From NCBI RefSeq assembly GCF_900115505.1, contig NZ_FOWQ01000006.1:62001-126000 (forward strand): a stretch of DNA of 64,000 nucleotides. Reading direction: 5' to 3'. A program made the translations under genes and the position numbers. The notes under the pieces are model-generated. The model saw only the letters and a program-made list of their open reading frames with translations, had not been told where the DNA came from and made no database searches. Position 1 is the first letter of the stretch, and every line of letters begins with the position of its first letter. Shown one piece after another: positions 25,423-33,805 of the stretch. This DNA comes from Geodermatophilus dictyosporus (GTDB lineage Bacteria > Actinomycetota > Actinomycetes > Mycobacteriales > Geodermatophilaceae).

Positions 25423-25496
25423 GCATCGCAGCGAGGAACGAGCGAGGAGCGGAGCGTCCCGCGGGAGCTGACCCGTGTCGGGGTGACCGCGCATGA
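25419..25496 (+). other. 25-codon frame bridging paaK and the TetR gene
   Basis: A GTG overlapping the paaK stop (GTGA) opens a 25-codon frame whose TGA overlaps the next ATG (ATGA). The spacer between paaK and the TetR gene is thus fully translated in principle. The peptide VSIAARNERGAERPAG derives from a repetitive AGCGAGGAACGAGCGAGGAGCG sequence. This may be a coupling device or chance. I do not claim a functional peptide. Confidence 0.35.
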
Positions 25497-26092
25497 CGGC
25501 GGCGCGGGTCCGGCGCGGGCGCCCGGGGCACTCCCTCGACAGCCTGCTCGACGTCGCCGTCGAGGTGTTCAACGAGCGCGGCTACGACGCCACCAGCATG
25601 GAGGAGCTCGCCGCGCGGCTCGGCGTCACCAAGTCGGCGATCTACCACCACGTGACCGGCAAGGTGGAGCTGCTGCGGCTGGCGCTGGACCGGGCGCTGG
25701 ACGCGCTGTTCGCCGTCACCGAGGAGCCGCAGGCCCTCACCGGGCGGGCGATCGACCGGCTCGAGCACGTCGTGCGCGGCTCGGTCCGGGTGCTGGCCGC
25801 CGAGCTGCCGTTCGTCACCCTGCTGCTGCGGGTGCGCGGCAACTCCCCGGTGGAGGAGGCGGCGCTCGCCCGGCGGCGCGGGTTCGACCGGATCGTCACC
25901 GACCTGGTGCGCGCCGCGGAGGAGGAGGGCGACGTGCGGCCCGACGTCGACCCCGCCGTCACCAGCCGGCTGCTGTTCGGCACCGTCAACTCGCTCACCG
26001 AGTGGTACCGCCCGGGCGGCAGCCTCTCGCCCGACGCGCTGGCCGACGCGCTCGTCACCACCACCTTCGAGGGCCTGCGCGCCCGCTCCTGA
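25493..26092 (+). CDS. paaR: TetR-family regulator, probable PaaR
   Basis: A 199-residue TetR repressor. The DNA-binding domain covers ~10-60: DSLLDVAVEVFNERGYDATS, MEELAARLGVTKSAIYHHVT. The C-terminal domain resembles the actinobacterial PaaR group (VRVLAAELPFVTLLLRVRGN, RLLFGTVNSLTEWYRPGG). The gene follows paaK in the same direction and a matching operator lies between paaA and paaK. By analogy with Corynebacterium PaaR it should repress the paa genes and be released by phenylacetyl-CoA. The specific role is inference. Confidence 0.85.
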   Translation: MTAARVRRGRPGHSLDSLLDVAVEVFNERGYDATSMEELAARLGVTKSAIYHHVTGKVELLRLALDRALDALFAVTEEPQALTGRAIDRLEHVVRGSVRVLAAELPFVTLLLRVRGNSPVEEAALARRRGFDRIVTDLVRAAEEEGDVRPDVDPAVTSRLLFGTVNSLTEWYRPGGSLSPDALADALVTTTFEGLRARS

Positions 26093-26098
26093 GCCGGC

Positions 26099-27421
26099 TC
26101 AGGCGGCGGTCCAGCGGATGGGCAGCCGCTTGACCCCGCGCTGGAAGTTCGAGCGCAGCAGCGCCGGCGGCCCGTCGGGCTCGATGCTGCCCGTCCGCCG
26201 CAGCAGCGCGGCGAACAGCGCCCGCAGCTGCACCCGGGCCAGCTGGGCGCCCAGGCAGAAGTGCGGCCCGTGCCCGAAGGACAGGTGCGGGTTGGGGGAG
26301 CGGCGGACGTCGAACCGGTCGGGGTCGTCGAACACCGACTCGTCCCGGTTGGCCGAGGTGAAGGAGACGACCACCTTGTCGCCGGCGCGGACGCGGACGC
26401 CGGCGAGGTCGACGTCGCGGGTGGCGGTGCGGCGGAACACCATGACCGGCGTCCACCAGCGCAGCAGCTCCTCCACCGCACCGGGCAGCAGCGCGGGGTC
26501 GGCGCGCAGGTCGGCCAGCTGGTCGGGGTGCTGCAGCAGGGCGATGAGCCCGCCGGGCAGGCCGTTGCGCAGCGTCTCGTTGCCGGCGACGGCGAACAGC
26601 CAGAACAGGTTCTCGAACTCCTCGGGGCTCACCTGCCCGCCGTCCTCGTCGACCTGCGCCAGCAGCAACGACACGACGTCGTCCGTCGGGGAGCGGCGCT
26701 TCTCCTCGGCCAGCAGGCGGGCGTAGGCGTAGAGGTCGGGCATGCCGGCGCGGGTGCGCGGGTCGGGCATGCGGCCGTCGGGCCCCGGTGCCGGCCGCAC
26801 CGCCAGGGCCTGGCGGGCGAGGGCCGTCCCGCCGGTGCCGTCGAAGGCCGCCGAGGTGGCGTAGTCGCGGTCCTGCCAGCCGATCACCCGGTTGGACCAG
26901 TCGTACAGCAGCCAGCGGTCCTCGGCCGGCACGCCGAGGACGTCGGCCAGGGTGAGCAGCGGCAGGTCCGCGGCCAGGTCCTTGGCGAAGTCGCAGCGGC
27001 CCTCGGCAGCGCCGCCGACCACCCGGTCGACCAGCCGGTCCGCCGTCGCCTCGATCGACGCGGTGAGCGCGGCCACCGCGCGCGGGGTGAACGACCGGGA
27101 CAGCAGGCGGCGCAGCCGGGAGTGGTCGGGCGGGTCGGTGTTGAGCATCATCCGGCGCACCCACTCCAGGTCGGCGGCGTCGCGCACCTGGGTGGCGCCC
27201 AGCCACGAGGAGAACGTCGCCGGGTCGCGCAGCACCCGCTCGACGTCGGCGTGCCGCAGCACCAGCCAGAAGCCCGGCCCGGCGGGCTGGCCGTGCAGCG
27301 CGGGCTCCTCGACCCAGGTGACCGGCGTCGCGGCCCGCAGCCGGCGCAGCAGCTCCAGCGGCGGGCCGTCCTCGTAGGCGGCCGGGTCGACGAGGGCCAG
27401 GGTGTCGGCGGGTGCGGTCAC
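26099..27421 (-). CDS. cytochrome P450
   Basis: A 440-residue soluble P450 monooxygenase. The I-helix motif is FAVAGNETLRNG with the conserved Thr, the K-helix is EELLRW (ExxR), and the heme-binding loop is HLSFGHGPHFCLGAQLAR with the axial Cys at ~389. General features (MLNTDPPDHSRLRRLLSRSF) resemble the CYP125/CYP142-like branch acting on sterols and other hydrophobic substrates, but the true substrate is unknown. No ferredoxin or reductase gene is nearby. Its GTG start overlaps the hydrolase gene's stop (GTGA), so the two are coupled. Its stop forms a 16-bp palindrome with the convergent TetR stop (26088-26103). Confidence 0.92.
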   Translation of the reverse strand: MTAPADTLALVDPAAYEDGPPLELLRRLRAATPVTWVEEPALHGQPAGPGFWLVLRHADVERVLRDPATFSSWLGATQVRDAADLEWVRRMMLNTDPPDHSRLRRLLSRSFTPRAVAALTASIEATADRLVDRVVGGAAEGRCDFAKDLAADLPLLTLADVLGVPAEDRWLLYDWSNRVIGWQDRDYATSAAFDGTGGTALARQALAVRPAPGPDGRMPDPRTRAGMPDLYAYARLLAEEKRRSPTDDVVSLLLAQVDEDGGQVSPEEFENLFWLFAVAGNETLRNGLPGGLIALLQHPDQLADLRADPALLPGAVEELLRWWTPVMVFRRTATRDVDLAGVRVRAGDKVVVSFTSANRDESVFDDPDRFDVRRSPNPHLSFGHGPHFCLGAQLARVQLRALFAALLRRTGSIEPDGPPALLRSNFQRGVKRLPIRWTAA

Positions 27422-28176
27422 AGCTGGTCGAGGAACCGCTCGACGCAGGTGAGCAGGGCGACCGGCGTCTCGAACATGGCGTAGTGGCCGGCGTTGGCCA
27501 GCACCTCCAGGGAGACGTCGGGGTAGAGCTGCAGGAACGTCTGCTCCATGACCGCCGCGCTCAGCGCCGGGTCGTGCACTCCCACGACCAGCCGCACCGG
27601 CACCTGCCGGCCGCGGACCTCGTCGGCGAAGTCGGTCCGCCCCCACGCGTCGAGGTAGGCCCGGAAGGCGACCGGGTCGGAGCTCTCGAGCGAGGCCCGC
27701 ACCATGCGGTCGAGCCAGGTGCGGCTCAGCCGGCCGCCCGTCGTGAGGTCGATGATCGCGGAGCGGTTCTCCGGCTTCTCCGCCGCGCCGCTGAACAGCT
27801 CCCACGACTGCTCGTCGAAGGGGACGCCCGTCGCCGGGACGGGGCTGATCCCCACCAGGCCGGTCACCCGGTCGCCGGCGTCGAGGGCGACGCGCTGCAT
27901 GACGCTGCCGCCCATCGAGTGGCCCAGCACGGCGAAGGACGACCAGCCGAGCGCGTCGGCCGCGGCCAGGGCGTCGGCGGCCATCTCGGCGATCGTGTAC
28001 TCCCCGGTCTCCGCGCGGCGGGCGCCGTAGCCGCGGTGGTCGAGGAAGGCGTAGGTGTAGCGGTCCCCGTCGACCAGGTCGGCGAACGGCCCCCACCCCC
28101 TCGCCGACCCGAACCAGCCGTGCAGGGCGAGGACCCGGCACGGGCCGGAGCCGATCACGAGGGGGTCGCTGCTCAC
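27418..28176 (-). CDS. alpha/beta hydrolase
   Basis: A 252-residue alpha/beta-fold hydrolase. The oxyanion region is VLALHGWFGSARGWG, the nucleophile elbow is VLGHSMGGS with catalytic Ser, the acid is probably Asp in VVGVHDPAL, and the His is in NAGHYAMFET. Members act as esterases, C-C hydrolases or lactonases. Four-base overlap with the downstream P450 gene suggests they work on the same compound, perhaps hydroxylation followed by hydrolysis. The start is GTG at 28176. Upstream lie three 18-bp tandem repeats. Confidence 0.9.
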   Translation of the reverse strand: MSSDPLVIGSGPCRVLALHGWFGSARGWGPFADLVDGDRYTYAFLDHRGYGARRAETGEYTIAEMAADALAAADALGWSSFAVLGHSMGGSVMQRVALDAGDRVTGLVGISPVPATGVPFDEQSWELFSGAAEKPENRSAIIDLTTGGRLSRTWLDRMVRASLESSDPVAFRAYLDAWGRTDFADEVRGRQVPVRLVVGVHDPALSAAVMEQTFLQLYPDVSLEVLANAGHYAMFETPVALLTCVERFLDQL

Positions 28177-28194
28177 GGCCGGGAGTCTCGTGCC

Positions 28195-28248
28195 GGCTCC
28201 ACGGCCCGACAAGGCTCCACGGCCCGACACGGCTCCACGGTCCGACGA
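28195..28248. repeat. three tandem 18-bp repeats
   Basis: GGCTCCACGGCCCGACAA, then GGCTCCACGGCCCGACAC, then GGCTCCACGGTCCGACGA, at 28195-28212, 28213-28230 and 28231-28248. They fill the gap between the His-rich membrane protein gene and the start of the alpha/beta hydrolase gene, 19 bp upstream of the latter. They could be clustered regulator half-sites or a minisatellite. Confidence 0.85.
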
Positions 28249-28265
28249 GGGGTGCCCGGCACTCA

Positions 28266-28721
28266 TCAGACCGGCGTGGGTGCCGCCCCGAGGACCTCCC
28301 GGCGGCGTCCCGGTCGCCGGGCGAGCGCCACCGCAGCGGCCGCGAGGGACCCGGCGACGAGGGCGAGCCCGGTCCAGACCAGGCCGCCGGCAGCGGCGCC
28401 GTGGTGGGCGCCGTGGTGGGCGCCGTGGTGCGCGCCGTGCGCCGTCCCACCTGCGGCCGGCTGGGCGAGCACCTGCAGGTGCAGGGCGAGCATCGTGACG
28501 TCGGCCAGCACCGTCGTCCGCCACGCGGACCGCGTCGGCCGTCGCCACAGCTGCCAGGCGCACGGCAGGCAGACCGCCGCCGTCGCCACCATCGCCAGCG
28601 AGGCCAGCGACGTGACGTCGAGCAGCAGCACGTGCACGAGCGACCCCGCCACGGCCAGGCCGGCGGCCGCCCGGCCGAGGGCGTGCGCCCCCGGCCGGGC
28701 GGCCACGTCGGCGCTCGTCAC
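28266..28721 (-). CDS. His-rich membrane protein coupled to amine oxidase
   Basis: A 151-residue protein with about four hydrophobic segments (near residues 13-32, 33-52, 68-88 and 113-134). Between the third and fourth lies HGAHHGAHHGAHHGA, encoded by 12-bp tandem repeats (28395-28436). GTG 28721 overlaps the copper amine oxidase stop in a GTGA junction, so it is translated with that enzyme. The clustered His residues could bind copper, the cofactor of the amine oxidase, suggesting a copper delivery or storage role. This is inference from position and composition. No family is recognised, and a general DUF-type membrane protein is the alternative. Confidence 0.7.
   Translation of the reverse strand: MTSADVAARPGAHALGRAAAGLAVAGSLVHVLLLDVTSLASLAMVATAAVCLPCAWQLWRRPTRSAWRTTVLADVTMLALHLQVLAQPAAGGTAHGAHHGAHHGAHHGAAAGGLVWTGLALVAGSLAAAAVALARRPGRRREVLGAAPTPV
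28395..28436. repeat. 12-bp tandem repeat encoding the His cluster
   Basis: GGCGCCGTGGTG is repeated three times in a row with a fourth partial CGCGCC unit. On the coding strand it reads CAC CAC GGC GCC, producing the HHGA repeats of the membrane protein. Copy number could vary by slippage, changing the number of His residues. Confidence 0.85.
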
Positions 28722-30634
28722 GACCCGTGCGACGCGCAGTGCGACGAGGTGGACCGCGGGAGGCCGAGCGCGGGGTTGCGGTCGAAGAAGCCGACCGGCT
28801 TGAGGGTGAAGCCGGTGTAGTCGGTGGGCATGACCGGCCAGTCCTCCGGGCGCGGGAAGTGCGTGAGCCCGAAGGTGTGCCAGAGGACGACGTCGGCGTC
28901 CTCCAGCGGCGCGTCGCCGGCGACGAAGGACGGCAGCCCGCCGGAACCCGGGTGCTGGTTGACGAAGTCGCCGGCCGGATAGCGCTCGGCGGGGTCGTAC
29001 TCGGTCACCCACAGGCTCCGGGTCGAGAACGCCGCCCGCTGGGCGATCGACGACTCGCCGTCGGCGAGCAGGACCGGCGAGGCCTGCGGGTGCAGCGCGT
29101 ACCCGACCGGCTGGCCGAACCGGTTGGTCTTCGACGGGTTGACCACGTGCCAGGTCCGCCCGACCGTCGCGTCGCTGACCCGCTGCGCCTCCGACTCGCG
29201 CGTGAGCGGGGTCAGCCGGCGGGCGAAGGCGTTGCCGTAGGGGTTGGTGTCGCTCATCGGCAGCCGGACGGCGTCCACCTCGTGCACCGTGTTGCCGGTG
29301 CCGTCCACGGCCATGTCCAGCCGGGCGGAGAACAGGTGCTGGTGGAACGGCGCGCCCAGGCCCGGGGCGATCTCGGTGGCGTAGGGGTGCTCGTCGCCGC
29401 GGTAGGACGAGGTGAAGACGATGCCGGTCGCCTTGCTCTCCAGCTGGATGGTGCCGTCGGTGTAGAGGTACCAGTAGAAGCCGTAGTCGTAGTTGCCGAT
29501 GGTGGTGAAGAAGCTGATCACCAGCCGGCGGGAGCGGCGGGTCTCGGCCATCCCGTTGAACAGGTCGGTGTGCTTCCAGGCGACGCCGTGGTCCTCCTCG
29601 TGCAGGCAGACGGCGTTGCGGATGGTGCGCGGGGCGCCGTCCTCGTCGGCCAGGGTGGCGTCGAAGTAGTGGATCTCGCCGAGGCAGTCGCAGCCCAGCT
29701 CGAGGGAGTTGGTGTAGCGGGCGAAGAGGTACTCGCCGACGTCGAAGTAGTTCTGCCAGAAGCGCACCGGGGAGGGGTCGGCGTAGGGCACGACCATCTC
29801 GGCGATCGAGGCGCGGTGGACCACCGACCGCCCGTCGATCGACAGCTGGTGCAGCACCAGCCCCTCCCGGGCGTCGAAGCCCACGCGGAACTCCCAGCCG
29901 GCCCAGCGGACGACGTCGTCCTCGACGGTGAAGCTCGGCCCCTCGGGCTGGGTGATCTCGATGGGCTTGAGGTCGCGCACCGCGTGCGGGTGGGTGGCCT
30001 GGTCGAGGTCGGCGCGCTCGGCCGGCACCGGCAGGTCGTAGTGGTCGTGCACGGCCGTGGTGACGCCGCGGGTGACGTCGACGTAGGCGACGACGCCGTC
30101 GACCGGGTGCGCCCAGGGCAGGTCGGTCTCGTCCGCCTGGTGGAAGCCGAGGACCCGGACGATCCGGTGGCCGGACTCGTCGGGGAAGTAGGAGCCGGCC
30201 GACAGCGGGACGGCCCGGACGTCGGCGACGTCGAGCCCGCGCTTGGCCATCGCGGCGACCCAGCGCTCGTCGGCGGCGAGGATGGGCTCGATCGCCTCGA
30301 ACTCGGCGTCGAGGATCGGGACCTGCCCGTCGGCGGCGCCGTCGATCTCGACGTCGGTGACCACCGTGCCGCCGGTGACCGAGACGGTGAGGTCGCGGCC
30401 GTTGCCGGTGGCGCGGTCGAGCACCAGGACGCGCACCCGCCGCTCCACGGGCTCGCCCGGGGTCCAGGTCAGCACGTCGCGCTTGTGCGGCTCCTCCAGG
30501 CCGACGTAGACGAACTTCGAGCTCTCGGCCACCAGGCCGGCGTCCCGGACGATCGTTGTGGCGGTGCTGATCTCCTCGGCGGTGAGCCGGGACAGCGGGT
30601 GGGTGGCGGTGGATCGGGGCGTGGTCAGGGTCAT
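28718..30634 (-). CDS. copper-containing primary amine oxidase (phenylethylamine/tyramine type)
   Basis: A 638-residue quinoenzyme that oxidises primary amines to aldehyde, ammonia and hydrogen peroxide. The topaquinone precursor is Tyr382 in GNYDYG, the catalytic base Asp298 in YFDVGEY, and the copper ligands His431 and His433 (FHQHLF) and His592 (LTHFPRP). These numbers are identical to those known for Arthrobacter globiformis phenylethylamine oxidase, strongly suggesting an arylethylamine substrate such as phenylethylamine or tyramine. There is no signal peptide. An APC permease gene ends 12 bp upstream and the His-rich membrane protein follows with a 4-bp overlap. The product aldehyde would feed the arylacetate pathways nearby. 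Confidence 0.96.
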   Translation of the reverse strand: MTLTTPRSTATHPLSRLTAEEISTATTIVRDAGLVAESSKFVYVGLEEPHKRDVLTWTPGEPVERRVRVLVLDRATGNGRDLTVSVTGGTVVTDVEIDGAADGQVPILDAEFEAIEPILAADERWVAAMAKRGLDVADVRAVPLSAGSYFPDESGHRIVRVLGFHQADETDLPWAHPVDGVVAYVDVTRGVTTAVHDHYDLPVPAERADLDQATHPHAVRDLKPIEITQPEGPSFTVEDDVVRWAGWEFRVGFDAREGLVLHQLSIDGRSVVHRASIAEMVVPYADPSPVRFWQNYFDVGEYLFARYTNSLELGCDCLGEIHYFDATLADEDGAPRTIRNAVCLHEEDHGVAWKHTDLFNGMAETRRSRRLVISFFTTIGNYDYGFYWYLYTDGTIQLESKATGIVFTSSYRGDEHPYATEIAPGLGAPFHQHLFSARLDMAVDGTGNTVHEVDAVRLPMSDTNPYGNAFARRLTPLTRESEAQRVSDATVGRTWHVVNPSKTNRFGQPVGYALHPQASPVLLADGESSIAQRAAFSTRSLWVTEYDPAERYPAGDFVNQHPGSGGLPSFVAGDAPLEDADVVLWHTFGLTHFPRPEDWPVMPTDYTGFTLKPVGFFDRNPALGLPRSTSSHCASHGS

Positions 30635-30645
30635 CGGGGTCCTCC

Positions 30646-32121
30646 TCAGATCTGCGGGGCGTTGTCGGCGGGGGTGGCGGTGGTGAGGTCGCGGGCGGCG
30701 TGCGGGCGGGCTCGTGCGAGCAGCCAGCCGGCGGCGAGGGCGGCGGCGAGCAGGACGCCGGCGCCGACGCCGAGGGGTGTGGAGCCGCCCATGAGCAGCG
30801 GCAGGTTGCGGACGAGCAGCACGAGGATCAGCGCCAGGCCGACCGCGCCGAGGCCCGGGGCGACGAGGCTGTGCCACGGCCGCCGGTCGAGTCCGGTGCG
30901 GCGGAAGAAGACGACGACGGCGACGCAGGCCAGCAGCATCAGCACGACGATGCCGACGCTGGCGATGCCGGCCAGCCAGGTGAAGATCTCCAGCACCGGG
31001 TCGAGCCCGGCGACGGCGCAGACGGCCATCAGCAGGCCGCCGATCGCGGTGGTGACCAGCGAGGCGACGTGCGGCGAGGCGTGCCGGGCGTGGCTGCGTC
31101 CGCAGGCGACGGGCAGGACGCCGGTGTTGCCGAGGGAGAAGACGTAGCGCGAGAGCACGTTGTGGAAGGACAGGATCGCGGCGAAGAGGCTGGTCACGAA
31201 CAGCACCAGCATCACGTCGGCCGCGGCCGTGCCGACGTACTGCGCCGCCGTCGTCACCACGATGCCGCCCGGGTCGGCGGTCGCCGCCTCCACGATCGAG
31301 CCGTCGCCCCACGCGCTGACGATGGCCCAGGCCGACAGCGTGTAGAAGACGCCGATGATCGCCAGTGCCAGGTAGGTCGCCCGGGGGATGGTGCGCTCGG
31401 GGTCGCGGGCCTCGTCGCGGAAGATCGCCGTCGCCTCGAAGCCGATGAACCCGGCGATGGCGAACATCAGCCCGATGCCCGGGGCGCCGGAGAGGACCGC
31501 GTCGGGCCGGACGAGCGCCGAGGACAGCCCCTCGTCGCTCCCGCCCTGGCCGACGATCGCGGCGTCGAGGACCAGGACGATGCCCACCTCGGCGACGAGC
31601 AGGACGCCGAGGACCTTGCTGGAGAGCTCGATGTGCCGGTAGCCGAGCAGGCCGGTGACGGCGAGGACGACGGCGGTCCAGAGCCACCACGGCAGCGCCG
31701 GCCCGCCGTAGCCGGCCACGAGGTCGCCGATGAGGAACCCGACGTAGCCGTACACCGCGCCCTGCACGGTCACGTAGCTGATGAGCGCGACCAGCGCGCT
31801 GCCCAGCCCGGCACCGCGGCCCAGCCCCGTGCCGACGTAGGAGTAGAACGCGCCGGCGTTCGGCACGTGCCGCGTCATGGCGGTGAACCCGACGGCGAAG
31901 AACAGCAGGACGACGGCCGCGACCACGTACATGGCCGGGTAGCCGGCGCCGTTCCCGGCGGCGATGCCGATGGGGACCGAGCCGGCGATGACCGTCAGCG
32001 GCGCGGCCGCGGCCACCACCATGAAGACGATGGCGCCGGGGCCCAGGCGCCCGCTGAGGCGGTGGTGTTCCCCGGCACGGGTGGCCGGTGCGGCCGGCGG
32101 CGGGTCGGAGACGGTGGCCAT
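30646..32121 (-). CDS. APC-family amino acid/amine permease
   Basis: A 491-residue permease with about 12 hydrophobic segments. The N-terminal GRLGPGAIVFMVVAAAAPLT and VGFTAMTRHVPNAGAFYSYV are typical of the APC superfamily, and GFIGFEATAIFRDEARDPER forms the conserved helix 6 to loop region. It is the first gene of the transcript permease, amine oxidase, His-rich protein, so it probably imports the amine substrate. A GGAGGT ribosome site precedes ATG 32121. It is divergent from a second APC permease across 217 bp. Confidence 0.93.
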   Translation of the reverse strand: MATVSDPPPAAPATRAGEHHRLSGRLGPGAIVFMVVAAAAPLTVIAGSVPIGIAAGNGAGYPAMYVVAAVVLLFFAVGFTAMTRHVPNAGAFYSYVGTGLGRGAGLGSALVALISYVTVQGAVYGYVGFLIGDLVAGYGGPALPWWLWTAVVLAVTGLLGYRHIELSSKVLGVLLVAEVGIVLVLDAAIVGQGGSDEGLSSALVRPDAVLSGAPGIGLMFAIAGFIGFEATAIFRDEARDPERTIPRATYLALAIIGVFYTLSAWAIVSAWGDGSIVEAATADPGGIVVTTAAQYVGTAAADVMLVLFVTSLFAAILSFHNVLSRYVFSLGNTGVLPVACGRSHARHASPHVASLVTTAIGGLLMAVCAVAGLDPVLEIFTWLAGIASVGIVVLMLLACVAVVVFFRRTGLDRRPWHSLVAPGLGAVGLALILVLLVRNLPLLMGGSTPLGVGAGVLLAAALAAGWLLARARPHAARDLTTATPADNAPQI

Positions 32122-32338
32122 GGGCGACCTCCGGGGCGGCGGCAGTCGGACTGCCGGGCGGACGGCGATGGCTGAGCAGCCTGACCCCGGCGCCGACGTG
32201 CGCGGTTACACGGCCGTCATGAACTGGAAACGTTCTCGTTACCCCGAACGGGAGACCGCGGTCACGTCTTTCTCATTCGAGGGGGACGCCGCGGACACGG
32301 GAGCTGGCTAGTCTCGCGCAGCAGTCGAAGGGAGCGGC
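32122..32338. promoter_or_regulatory. divergent promoter region between two APC permeases
   Basis: This 217-bp gap must hold promoters for both permease operons. The stretch 32219-32280 is notably AT-richer than its surroundings and contains an imperfect inverted repeat, TCTCGTT-ACCCCG-AACGGGAGA (around 32234-32255). A binding site for the downstream IclR regulator is plausible but cannot be proven. No gene is seen. Confidence 0.4.
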
Positions 32339-33805
32339 ATGACGCAGCGGAGCACCGCCGTCCGGCTGCCCCGCCGGTCGCCGGTCGACGGGCTGCGCCG
32401 GCACCGGCTCGGCTTCGCCGAGGTGCTCGCCCAGTCGGTGTCGGCGCTCGCCCCGACGGCGGCGATGGTCGTCGTCCCCTCGATCGTGCTGGTGGAGGCG
32501 GGAGCGGCGACGCTGCCCGCGTTCGTCGCGGCCACCGCCCTGGTCCTGCTCATCGGCTGGTGCCTCACGCAGTTCGGCCGCCGCATGGCCGCGGTCGGCG
32601 GGACGTACAGCTACACCGCCAAGGGCCTCGGGCCGGTCGGTGCCCTCGCCGGCGGCTGGGCGCTGCTGGTCGGCTACGCCGCGGTCGCGATGGCGGCGCT
32701 GGGGGGCTCGGCGCTGTACCTCGCCGGGCTGCTCGGGCTCGAGCCGACGCCGTCGGTCGTCGCCCTGCTGGGCGGCGTGGTCGGCCTGCTCGCCACCGCC
32801 TTCGCGGTGCGGGGCATCCGGTTGTCGGCCCGGGTCACCCTGGTCCTCGAGGTCGTCTCCGTGGCCTTGGTCGCCGTGGTGCTCGGGGCGCTGCTGCTCG
32901 TCGCCCCCGGCGCGCCGGGCAGCGCGGCGTCCGTGGTGGACGCGCCGGGGCACTGGGGTGGGCTCGCCGTGGGGATCGTGCTCGGCGTCACCGCCTTCAT
33001 GGGCTTCGAGAGCGCCGCCGTGCTCGGCGTGGAGGCGCGCCGCCCGCTCGTGGCCGTGCCGCGGGCGGTCCTGTGGACCCCGGCGGTGGCGGGCGTGCTG
33101 GTCTTCGCCGCGGCGGTGGCCCAGGTCGTGCTCCTGCGCGCGGCTCCCCTCGACGTGCTGACCAGCCCGGTGCCCGTGGCCGAGCTCGCGGACCGCAACG
33201 GGCTGGTGCTGCTGCGGCGGCTGCTGGACCTCGGCATCGCCGCGTCGTTCTTCGCCTGCGTCACGGGCTCGACCAACGCGCTGGGCCGGGTGCTGTTCTC
33301 GATGGCCCGCGAGGAGGTCCTGCCGCGGACCCTGGGCCAGACGCACCGCCGCTTCGAGACCCCGCACCGGGCGCTGGCCCTGGTGCTGCCGGCGGTGGTC
33401 GGCGTCCCGGTCGTCGCCCTGGCCCTCGGTGCCGGGCCACTGGAGGTGCTGGTCGGTGCGCTCACCGTCTCGGCCTCCGGGTACGTGGTCGCCTACGTCC
33501 TGGCCTGCCTGGCCGTGCCGCTGTTCCTGCGCCGCATCGGCGAGCTGACCCCGTTGCCCCTCGCCGGCGGGCTGGTGGCCGGGGCGGCGGGCCTGGCCGT
33601 GCTGCTGGCCGCCCTGGCCGGCGCCGCACGGGGGGACGGGGAGGTGCTGACGGCCATCACCGTCGCGGCCCTGTCGCCCGGGGTGGCGTGGGCGCTCTGG
33701 CTGAGGTGGCGGGCCCCGGAGCGGCTGCGCGCGGTCGGCGTGTACGACCAGGCGACGGCGAGCAGCGTGCTCCCGGGCAGCGTCCCGGCCGAGCCGCCGC
33801 GATGA
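32339..33805 (+). CDS. APC-family permease
   Basis: A 488-residue APC permease with about 12 membrane segments. Typical elements are HRLGFAEVLAQSVSALAPTA, QFGRRMAAVGGTYSYTAKGL and VTAFMGFESAAVLGVEARRP. It differs clearly from the neighbouring divergent permease, so the two may carry different substrates such as aromatic amino acids versus amines. ATG 32339 follows a GGGAGCG site. Its stop overlaps the ATG of an IclR regulator gene (ATGA), making transporter and regulator an operon. Confidence 0.92.
   Translation: MTQRSTAVRLPRRSPVDGLRRHRLGFAEVLAQSVSALAPTAAMVVVPSIVLVEAGAATLPAFVAATALVLLIGWCLTQFGRRMAAVGGTYSYTAKGLGPVGALAGGWALLVGYAAVAMAALGGSALYLAGLLGLEPTPSVVALLGGVVGLLATAFAVRGIRLSARVTLVLEVVSVALVAVVLGALLLVAPGAPGSAASVVDAPGHWGGLAVGIVLGVTAFMGFESAAVLGVEARRPLVAVPRAVLWTPAVAGVLVFAAAVAQVVLLRAAPLDVLTSPVPVAELADRNGLVLLRRLLDLGIAASFFACVTGSTNALGRVLFSMAREEVLPRTLGQTHRRFETPHRALALVLPAVVGVPVVALALGAGPLEVLVGALTVSASGYVVAYVLACLAVPLFLRRIGELTPLPLAGGLVAGAAGLAVLLAALAGAARGDGEVLTAITVAALSPGVAWALWLRWRAPERLRAVGVYDQATASSVLPGSVPAEPPR

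Noticed and set aside
26088-26103. CCTGAGCCGGCTCAGG as an operator
   Set aside because: It is formed by two facing TGA stop codons of convergent genes, so a terminator or chance is the simpler reading.
28395-28436. Tandem repeats as a CRISPR-like array
   Set aside because: Units are 12 bp with no spacers and encode the His cluster of a protein; no cas genes are present.
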